This document shows positions 1-6,204 of a stretch of 64,000 nucleotides of DNA, piece after piece. A model generated the notes under the pieces. The model was not told where the DNA came from. It worked only from the letters and a program-made list of their open reading frames with translations, and made no database searches. Source of the DNA: an uncultured Lachnospiraceae bacterium (lineage in GTDB: Bacteria > Bacillota > Clostridia > Lachnospirales > Lachnospiraceae); the NCBI GenBank assembly GCA_947172645.1, contig CAMWBY010000013.1:1-64000 (forward strand), given 5' to 3'. A program made the translations under genes and the position numbers. Position 1 is the first letter of the stretch. Every line of letters starts with the position of its first letter.

Positions 1-41
1 ACCTGACAAAACGGGATAATGCTGAAAATAAAACTAATTAA

Positions 42-416
42 TCAGCGGTTCCCTATACTTGTCAGATTGCTGCAGCCTTCGAATGCACTCCCTCCTATTT
101 CTGTCACATCGTATGAAAACCATCCAACCTTAACTGTTTCCGGAATGACAATTGCATTCTCTTTTCCATTATATTCCTTTATAGTTGCTTCCCCACCACT
201 AATATCACTGTAACACCAATCTGATTTTGGAATATGAAACACGGCAAAATAAACTAATATTATAAAACATATACAGCATCCTAAAGCTGCTATTATAGAC
301 TTATTTGTTTCAACGCCAGTCTGTTTCCTGTTTCCACTTACTTTTAATTTGTACCCACAGTTACCGCAAAACCTTGCAGTATCCGAAAGAACTTTACCAC
401 ATTTTGGACAAAACAT
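42..416 (-). pseudogene. Truncated zinc-ribbon/LRR membrane protein (LRR copy 1)
   Basis: This 124-residue product starts like its three neighbours. It has an N-terminal zinc ribbon with two CxxC pairs (about residues 3-21), a basic stretch, one hydrophobic helix (about 40-60), and the conserved block that precedes the repeats. It then stops inside the first 23-residue leucine-rich repeat, right after a 'GCSNLTSI' motif. The sister genes carry 7 to 16 repeats, so the repeat domain has been lost, perhaps by recombination between repeats. The ATG has a GGAG site upstream and keeps a full promoter. A short anchored protein may still be made. Whether the lost part lies outside the window cannot be seen. 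Confidence 0.8.
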
Positions 417-461
417 TTTTATCTCCTTGTATCAATACTATATATATTCTACACCACTATT

Positions 462-512
462 ATGTTATATCTTCTAACATAGATTTATAACATGTTTTTA
501 AAATCATTTCAA
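462..512 (-). promoter_or_regulatory. Promoter plus overlapping operator of LRR copy 1
   Basis: On the minus strand a -35 TTGAAA (507-512) and a -10 TATAAA (484-489) are 17 bases apart. Just downstream is an imperfect palindrome with ATGTTA/TAACAT arms (462-480), placed to cover the start of transcription. The same promoter and a perfect version of the palindrome sit before LRR copy 4. The ribbon-helix-helix gene begins about 40 bases away on the other strand, so its product is a plausible, unproven, ligand of the site. Confidence 0.6.
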
Positions 513-549
513 TATTAAAATATGTTTTAAAAGAAATTGAGGTGGTCAT

Positions 550-747
550 ATGGCAGATAATAATAAATTAATAATTAAACCTAAAAAGTATAAAGGGAGT
601 GACGGATATAAAACATTCTCCATCAGAATTAAAGAAGAACTCGTTGAAAATATAGATTCTATCTCAGCCAGAACCGGACACAGCAGAAACGAATTGATTG
701 GAATTTTTCTTGAATATGCTACCCAAAACTGCAAAATTGAGGATTAA
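550..747 (+). CDS. Small ribbon-helix-helix DNA-binding protein
   Basis: This is a 65-residue protein with a basic N-terminus and, from about residue 20, the pattern of a ribbon-helix-helix (CopG/Arc-like) fold. A short strand ('TFSIRI') is followed by a helix ('KEELVENIDSIS'), a turn and a second helix beginning 'SRNELI'. Such proteins bind DNA as dimers and often serve as autoregulators or antitoxins. A GAGGTGG ribosome site lies just before the ATG. It is divergent from LRR copy 1 and shares the palindrome-bearing intergenic region, which suggests control of the LRR genes. No toxin partner follows; the next sequence is an IS remnant. The fold is fairly clear and the target is inferred. Confidence 0.7.
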   Translation: MADNNKLIIKPKKYKGSDGYKTFSIRIKEELVENIDSISARTGHSRNELIGIFLEYATQNCKIED

Positions 748-891
748 AAAGGGGTGTCGCAAAATTATCAAATTAGATAATTGAGTAGCGCCCTCGCTCT
801 ATTTGTAGAAAAATCCAAAAAGCCTCATCTGGTTTTTGACACTTCCACAGATTTTTAGCATATTTTAATAAGGCTACCATTTTTCATCGGT

Positions 892-1512
892 TTATGCTGT
901 TTCTTTGACCGGAAAAAAATGACTCCCTGTCCGGCCCTTTTGTATCTTGCTGTGCAGTTTATTGATATTATACCCTATACAGGGCAGAAGAATCTTAAGC
1001 TTTACTTTTGTTTTCCCACGCAGCAGAAATCTCTGAAATTCATAGTCGTTTTTCAGGACACCAATGCGCCTTCCACCTGTATGGAACGGTTCATCCGGTT
1101 CCTGACGCCTGTTTCACTCAGGATGTTTTCGTAAGATTCCTGCCACTTCTCCAGAAAACTTTTGCAAATATATAACCGTTTATTGCCTTTTGTTTTGGTT
1201 CTTTACAAGCACAGCATGCACCGTCTTCACATTCGTAAACAGTTACTTCCGATTCATGGCCGTTCTTACTTTTCCGCTTTTTGGTAAAAAGAGGGGCCAA
1301 TGTTCTCCCGGTTCCACTTCCCATAGGCCTGCGGCTTTATATATGGTTTCTGCCCACACTCTCAGGTACATATATCCTTCTTCGCTCTTATATCCGGAAT
1401 CGGCTGTCACGTTTGAATAGCGAAATCCCATTTCTTCTTCCATTGTCTTCAGGAATGAAGCCAGTGTCCATACGGCATTCCTCATATAAAAGTATTTCGT
1501 GTTTATCATCAT
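892..1512 (-). pseudogene. IS1182-type transposase remnant
   Basis: The C-terminal half of a DDE transposase is spread over several frames. One piece has 'VTADSGYKSEE' (typical of IS1182-like enzymes). The next has 'ESEVTVYECEDG'. A third, read through a further frame change, has 'MNRSIQVEGA' and then 'KNDYEFQRFLLRGKTKVKL', ending in 'GYNINKLHSKIQ' and a tail before a stop. At least two frameshifts separate the pieces and the N-terminal part is missing. The sequence GGGGTGTCGCAAAA at 751 may mark the surviving end of the element. It lies between the RHH gene and LRR copy 2 and cannot be active. Confidence 0.85.
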
Positions 1513-1539
1513 TCTTAAGATTGAGATAAAAATCTTCTG

Positions 1540-2931
1540 TTACCTTCTTGTCACTTTACATCCATCCGGAATTTCCTCACTAGGTAAAGAACGCCCATTT
1601 GGCATCTCTATGTTTCTCAGGCTACTACAGCCATAAAACGCACCCTTACCCAGGTTTGTCAAACTGTCTGGCAGCCTTATGCTTGTCAGGCTGCTGCAGC
1701 CCGCAAATGCACCAACCCATATCGTTGTCACACCCTCTGGAAGCTCTATGCTTGTCAGGCTGCTGCAGCCTCTGAATGCGCCTCCAGATATGTCTGTCAG
1801 GCTGTCCGGCAATTCTATACTCGCCAGGCTGCTGCATTCTTCAAATGCTTGCGCATGTATTTCTGTCACACTGTCCGGCAATTCTATGCTTGCCAGGCTG
1901 CTGCAACCATAGAATGCACTCGCAGATATGCTTGTCAGACTGCCCGGTAACTCTATGCTTGTTAGGCTGCTACAGCCTGAAAATGCACTCTCACCTATCT
2001 CTGTCACACTGTCTGGCAGCTCTATGCTTGCCAGGCTGCTACAGTCTTTAAATGCATTCTCACCTATTCCAGTCACCCCATCCTGTATCACAATGCTTGT
2101 CAGGCTAGTACAGCCCTCGAATGCATTCTCACCTATTTCTGCCACACTGCCCGGCAGCTCTATGCTTGTTAGGTTGTTACAGTCTTTAAATATACTTTCA
2201 CCTATCTCCGCCAAACCGTCCGGCAGCCCTATGCTTGTCAGGCTGCTACAGCCTGAAAATGCATTCTCATCTATTCCTGTCACACTGTCTGGCAACTCAA
2301 TGCTTCTCAGGCTGCTACAGCCATAGAATGCATTCTCACCTATTTCTGTCACACTACCCGGCAGCTCTATGCTTGCCAGGCTGCTACAGCCATAGAATAC
2401 ATTATTACCTATTTCCGTCACACCGTCTGGCAACTCTATACTTGCCAGGTTGCTACAGCCATAGAATGCATCGTCACCTATTTCTGTCACGCTATCTGGC
2501 AACTTTATACTTCTCAGGCTGCTACAGCCTGAAAACGCACTCCCATCTATGCCTGTCACACTGCCCGGCAGCTCTATGCTTGTCAGATTATTACCTCTGA
2601 ATACCTCATACCAAAATGATGTCACATCGTACGAAATCCATCCCCTCTTAACTTTTTCCGGGATTACAACCTCACTCTCATTTCCGTTATATCCTGTTAT
2701 ATGTGCTTCCCTGCCATAAATAGTATAGCTCCAGTCTGACTTTGGAATATGAAACAGGCTAAAATAAACTAATATTGGCAAACACACACAGCACACGAGA
2801 ACTGCTATCCTCAGCTTCTTTGTTTTAGCGCCAAACCGCTTCCTGTTTCCTCTTTTATCAAATTTATGCCCACAGTAACCACATAGCATTACAGTATCCG
2901 GCAACTTTTTACCACATTTTGGACAAAACAT
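1540..2931 (-). CDS. Zinc-ribbon, membrane-anchored BspA-like LRR protein (LRR copy 2)
   Basis: This 463-residue protein has three parts. Residues 1-25 hold a zinc ribbon (two CxxC pairs). A membrane helix spans about 42-62. About 14 leucine-rich repeats of 23 residues follow, with core 'IGENAFYGCSSLxSIELPDSVTE', the LRR_5/BspA type. The end carries the family tail 'PDGCKVTRR'. The likely topology is zinc ribbon inside and repeats outside. BspA-like repeats often bind host or matrix proteins; the ligand here is unknown. The repeats are 69 bases long and very alike at DNA level, so repeat number can change by recombination. A GGAG site precedes the ATG. It has no promoter like those of copies 1 and 4 and probably reads through from copies 4 and 3. 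Confidence 0.85.
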   Translation of the reverse strand: MFCPKCGKKLPDTVMLCGYCGHKFDKRGNRKRFGAKTKKLRIAVLVCCVCLPILVYFSLFHIPKSDWSYTIYGREAHITGYNGNESEVVIPEKVKRGWISYDVTSFWYEVFRGNNLTSIELPGSVTGIDGSAFSGCSSLRSIKLPDSVTEIGDDAFYGCSNLASIELPDGVTEIGNNVFYGCSSLASIELPGSVTEIGENAFYGCSSLRSIELPDSVTGIDENAFSGCSSLTSIGLPDGLAEIGESIFKDCNNLTSIELPGSVAEIGENAFEGCTSLTSIVIQDGVTGIGENAFKDCSSLASIELPDSVTEIGESAFSGCSSLTSIELPGSLTSISASAFYGCSSLASIELPDSVTEIHAQAFEECSSLASIELPDSLTDISGGAFRGCSSLTSIELPEGVTTIWVGAFAGCSSLTSIRLPDSLTNLGKGAFYGCSSLRNIEMPNGRSLPSEEIPDGCKVTRR

Positions 2932-2960
2932 ATTTATCTCCTCCTATGAGTAATTTTAGC

Positions 2961-3040
2961 TCCGTGGTGCGACCTTCCCGTGGCCTGCTGCCAACACTGT
3001 TTCCTGCGCCTTGAAGTGCTCCTTCCGGCCAATGGTGTCA
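2961..3040 (-). pseudogene. Decayed lysS fragment upstream of LRR copy 2
   Basis: By eye, this stretch aligns over about 80 bases with the lysS gene of this window (6992-7071, codons near 423-450). About three quarters of bases match, one base is missing, and most changes are transitions. The strand is the same as lysS and the LRR genes. It includes the shared runs 'tccgtggtg' and 'ttcctgcgccttgaa'. It no longer codes for anything. Confidence 0.55.
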
Positions 3041-3094
3041 CCCGGATTTTTTTCATAATGTTATTTGTTTTCCCTCTATCTGTATTTTTTTCTG

Positions 3095-4009
3095 TTATCT
3101 TCTTATCACTTTACATCCATCCGGAATTTCCTCATCAGACAAATAAACCCCATTTGGGAGCTCTATGTTCATCAAACTACTGCAGCCCCAAAATGCATTC
3201 TCACCTATTTCTGTCACACTGTCCGGTATCTCTATGCTTGTCAGGCTACTGCAGCCCCAAAATGCACCCTCACCTATTCCTGTCACACCCTCCGATAGCT
3301 CTATGTTTATCACATTGCTACAACCTGAAAATGCAAACTCACCTATTTCTGCAACACTGCCTGGCAACTCTATGCTTTCCAGACTACTACAGTCAATAAA
3401 TGCACCCTCACCTATTCCTGCCACACCGTCCTGTAGCACTATGTTTGTCAGACTGCTGCATTCATCAAACGCCCTCCAACCTATTTCTGTCACACTGCCT
3501 GGTATTTCTACGCTTGTCAGACTACTGCATCTTGCAAAAGCTTCCGCGCCGATTTCTGTCACACCGTCCCGTAGCACCAGATTTGTCAGACTATCATGCC
3601 CTGTAAATATACCACTACTTATTTCTGTTATGGTGCCCGGTATTTCTATGCTTGTCACATTATTGAATCCTGATATAAACTGAATCGATGTCACATCATA
3701 TGAAAGCCATCCTCTCTTAACTTTTTCCGGAATTACAACATCTTTCTCTTTTCCGTTATATCCCGTTATCCGTGCTTTCTCACCATAAATCTCATAACTC
3801 CAATCTGATTTCGGAATATGGAACAAGCTAAAATAGCCTAATATTACGAAAAATACACACCACCCAAAACACTGCAAAACTGTTACTATGGGCTTCTTCG
3901 TTTTAGCACCATTCCCCTTCTTTTTTCCACTTTCTTCTAATTTGTATCCGCAGCTACCACAAAACCTTGTAGTATCTGACAGTTCTTTACCACATCTTGG
4001 ACAAAACAT
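3095..4009 (-). CDS. Zinc-ribbon, membrane-anchored BspA-like LRR protein (LRR copy 3)
   Basis: At 304 residues this is the shortest intact copy. The zinc ribbon lies at residues 1-25, the membrane helix at about 42-64, the conserved 'SDWSYEIYGEKARITGYNGK' block precedes the repeats, and seven 23-residue LRR_5 repeats follow. It ends in 'PDGCKVIRR', as the sister genes do. Repeat sequences differ more from those of copy 2 than the N-terminal module does, so the copies are old enough to have diverged or exchanged repeats. A GGAG site precedes the ATG. The upstream gap to copy 4 carries another lysS-like relic and no obvious promoter, so transcription from copy 4 is likely. Confidence 0.85.
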   Translation of the reverse strand: MFCPRCGKELSDTTRFCGSCGYKLEESGKKKGNGAKTKKPIVTVLQCFGWCVFFVILGYFSLFHIPKSDWSYEIYGEKARITGYNGKEKDVVIPEKVKRGWLSYDVTSIQFISGFNNVTSIEIPGTITEISSGIFTGHDSLTNLVLRDGVTEIGAEAFARCSSLTSVEIPGSVTEIGWRAFDECSSLTNIVLQDGVAGIGEGAFIDCSSLESIELPGSVAEIGEFAFSGCSNVINIELSEGVTGIGEGAFWGCSSLTSIEIPDSVTEIGENAFWGCSSLMNIELPNGVYLSDEEIPDGCKVIRR

Positions 4010-4039
4010 TTTTATCTCCTCTCATAAGTAAATGTTAAC

Positions 4040-4100
4040 TCCGTGGCGTCGACCTTCTCATGGCCCGCTACAACGTTGTTTCCCATACCTTGAATGTCTG
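4040..4100 (-). pseudogene. Second decayed lysS fragment upstream of LRR copy 3
   Basis: This short stretch is homologous to the relic before LRR copy 2 ('tccgtgg', 'gaccttc', 'tgtttcc', 'ccttgaa' in the same order) and, more weakly, to lysS codons near 430-450. It is more decayed than the first copy. Its position just before an LRR start matches the other copy, so gene and relic were probably duplicated together. Confidence 0.45.
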
Positions 4101-4115
4101 TATTTTTTATTTCTG

Positions 4116-5666
4116 CTATCTTCTTGTCACTTTACATCCATCCGGAAATGCATCCTGACCTATTTCTGTCACACTTCTCGGAATCTCCATACTTGTCAGG
4201 TTGCCGCATTCTGAAAATGCCCTGTCACCTATTCTTGTCACACCGTCTGGTAGCTCTATATTTCTCAGACTACTACATTCTCTAAACGCACCCTCATCTA
4301 TTTCTGTCACACTGCCTGGCAGCTCTATACTTCTAAGACTGCTACAGCCTCGAAATGCATCCAAACCTATTTCTGTCACATTATCCGGTAGCTCTATGCT
4401 TCTAAGATTACTACAGCCTAAAAATGCACGCACCTCTATTTTTGTCACACTATTTGGTAGCTTTATGTCTGCCAGGCTATCACATTTAAAAAAAGCACTC
4501 GAACCTATTTCTGTCACACTGTCTGGTAGCTCTACGCTTTCCAGATTACCACAATCTGAAAATGTACCCTCGCCTATTTTTGTCACACTATCTGGTAGTT
4601 CTATGCTTGTCAGACTATTACATTCCCAAAATACATAATTACCTATTTCTGTCACGCTGCCCGGTATCTCTATACTTTCCAGATTATCACATCCTAAAAA
4701 GGCACCCTCGCTTATTTTTGTCACACTGTCTGGTATCGCTATGCTTGCTAGACTCCTACATTCCTCAAATGCATTCTCACTTATTTCTGTTAATCTGCCC
4801 GATAGCTCTATGCTTTCCAGACCACCACATTCCATAAATGCACTCTTGCCTATTTCTTTCACACTGTCTGGTAGCTTTATGCTCGCCAAATTATAGCACT
4901 CAGAAAATGCATACTCGCCTATTTCCGTTACACCATTCTGTATTTTTATGCTCATCACACCATTACATCCTGAAAATGCATTCCTACCTATTTCTTTTAC
5001 ACTACCCGGTATCTCTATGTCTGCCAGACGGCTACATCCCTCAAATGCATACTCACCTATTTCCGTCACACCGTCCCGCATTACTACGTTTATCAGACTA
5101 CTGCATTCTGAAAATGCATCCCTGCCTATTTCTTTCACACTGCCCGGTATCTCTATGCTTTCCAGACTACTGCATTCTCTAAATGCCCTGTCACCTATTC
5201 TTGTCACACCGTCCTGCAGCTTTATACTTTTCAGATTACTATACCCCGCAAACGTGTTATCACGTATTTCTGTCACGCTGCCTGGTATCTCTATGCCTGT
5301 CAAGCTGCTAAATCCTTCTTCAGGCATAAATGACGTCACATCGTATGAAATCCATCCCCTCTTAACCGTTTCCGGAAGCGCAATCCAACTCTTTTTCCCG
5401 TTATATCCCGTTATCCGCGCTTCTTCACCATAAAAAACATAACTCCAGTCTGATGCCGGAATATGAAACAAACTAAAATAAGCTAATATTGAGAAGCATA
5501 CACACCATCCACAACCCGCCAGAACTGCTACTATAAGCTTTTTCATAAGCTTTTTTGTTTTAGTGCCAGTCCATTTCCTGTTTCCGCTTTTTTCAAATTT
5601 ATGCCCGCAGCTGCCACATAACGCTGCAGTATCCGGAAGTTCTTTACCACATCTTGGACAAAACAT
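4116..5666 (-). CDS. Zinc-ribbon, membrane-anchored BspA-like LRR protein (LRR copy 4)
   Basis: At 516 residues this is the longest of the array. It has a zinc ribbon (CPRCG and CGSCG, residues 3-21), a membrane helix at about 45-66, the 'DWSYVFYGEEARITGYNGK' block, and about 16 repeats of 23 residues. It ends directly in 'PDGCKVTRR'. It is the first gene of the minus-strand array and has its own promoter and a perfect palindrome in front, so it probably drives copies 3 and 2 as well. The ribosome site is weak (GAGGGGG). Function by family is a surface-exposed adhesive or ligand-binding repeat protein. The cytoplasmic zinc ribbon is unusual for BspA-like proteins and may link outside binding to an inside partner. 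Confidence 0.87.
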   Translation of the reverse strand: MFCPRCGKELPDTAALCGSCGHKFEKSGNRKWTGTKTKKLMKKLIVAVLAGCGWCVCFSILAYFSLFHIPASDWSYVFYGEEARITGYNGKKSWIALPETVKRGWISYDVTSFMPEEGFSSLTGIEIPGSVTEIRDNTFAGYSNLKSIKLQDGVTRIGDRAFRECSSLESIEIPGSVKEIGRDAFSECSSLINVVMRDGVTEIGEYAFEGCSRLADIEIPGSVKEIGRNAFSGCNGVMSIKIQNGVTEIGEYAFSECYNLASIKLPDSVKEIGKSAFMECGGLESIELSGRLTEISENAFEECRSLASIAIPDSVTKISEGAFLGCDNLESIEIPGSVTEIGNYVFWECNSLTSIELPDSVTKIGEGTFSDCGNLESVELPDSVTEIGSSAFFKCDSLADIKLPNSVTKIEVRAFLGCSNLRSIELPDNVTEIGLDAFRGCSSLRSIELPGSVTEIDEGAFRECSSLRNIELPDGVTRIGDRAFSECGNLTSMEIPRSVTEIGQDAFPDGCKVTRR

Positions 5667-5681
5667 TTTTACCCCCTCTTT

Positions 5682-5732
5682 ATGTTATATATTATAACAT
5701 AATTTTATAACATATTTTTATAGTCATTTCAA
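5682..5732 (-). promoter_or_regulatory. Promoter with perfect palindromic operator of LRR copy 4
   Basis: The -35 TTGAAA (5727-5732) and -10 TATAAA (5704-5709) are separated by 17 bases. Next comes ATGTTATATATTATAACAT (5682-5700), with perfect 8-base arms around a 3-base centre. The layout matches the site before LRR copy 1 base for base in spacing. A repressor bound here would block the start of transcription. Confidence 0.65.
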
Positions 5733-5742
5733 TATGAAAGTT

Positions 5743-5788
5743 TTTTGAGTTTCCCATTTTTTGTTGAAAAAATGGGGAAACCTCAAAA
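5743..5788. repeat. Long imperfect hairpin between lysS and LRR copy 4
   Basis: The arms TTTTGAGTTTCCCATTTTTT and AAAAAATGGGGAAACCTCAAAA pair over about 20 positions with two one-base bulges and a four-base loop. There is no clean T-run after it on either strand, so it is not a classical terminator. It could be a remnant of a small mobile repeat. Confidence 0.5.
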
Positions 5789-5847
5789 TATGCATACCTT
5801 GTAAATTCTCTTGTGGCAATATATAACAAACGAAAAAATGTTGAATA

Positions 5848-5952
5848 ATGAGAATATATTTAGATAACTGCTGTTTTAACCACCCATATGATGACCAGAT
5901 GCAAATCCGTATTTCATTGGAGGCTCAGGCAAGATATATATACATGATTTAG
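5848..5952 (+). pseudogene. N-terminal remnant of a PIN-like toxin gene
   Basis: The frame encodes 34 residues beginning 'MRIYLDNCCFNHPYDDQ'. From memory this resembles the start of a widespread clostridial PIN-domain-like family; the first Asp would be an acidic metal ligand. It ends after 'ARYIYMI', where full-length members continue for about 100 residues. The rest is absent, so the gene is a relic. The identification rests on a short N-terminal match and has no search behind it. Confidence 0.5.
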
Positions 5953-5978
5953 TAAAAATAAGAAATTGGAGGAAGAAA

Positions 5979-6105
5979 ATGGTCAGTGACATTGAAATTA
6001 TGAACAGAGGGATTTATTGTTTATTAGAGAAACTGGATGTAGTGGATACAGAGATGTTTAATAGATGAGAAACTTTCTGCTTTAAAAGAAGCCGCCGCAA
6101 AATGA
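5979..6105 (+). pseudogene. Remnant of a small partner gene, one-base frameshift
   Basis: A good GGAGGAAG ribosome site precedes an ATG that encodes 'MVSDIEIMNRGIYCLLEKL' and ten more residues before a stop. Removing one A in 'tttaatagatgag' would let the frame run on to the TGA at 6103-6105. Small proteins of this look accompany the PIN-like family in related genomes, as far as I recall. It is probably the decayed partner of the preceding toxin remnant. Confidence 0.4.
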
Positions 6106-6204
6106 CACCCTCCGACAATATATAGTACAAATGACCTGAATCACAATACAATATATTGCCAAGATGCCATATGTTGCGACAGCCTCCTCAAATTTACCTT
6201 TTAT

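Noticed and set aside
1679-2600. Several plus-strand frames of 77-132 residues with repeated motifs
   Set aside because: They are shadows of the LRR repeats and repeat with the same 69-base period.
1540-5666. 69-base tandem repeats as a possible CRISPR array
   Set aside because: The units are coding repeats without unique spacers; they translate into clean 23-residue LRR_5 repeats.
5743-5788. Hairpin as the lysS terminator
   Set aside because: It lies over 400 bases past the lysS stop and lacks a T-run on that strand.
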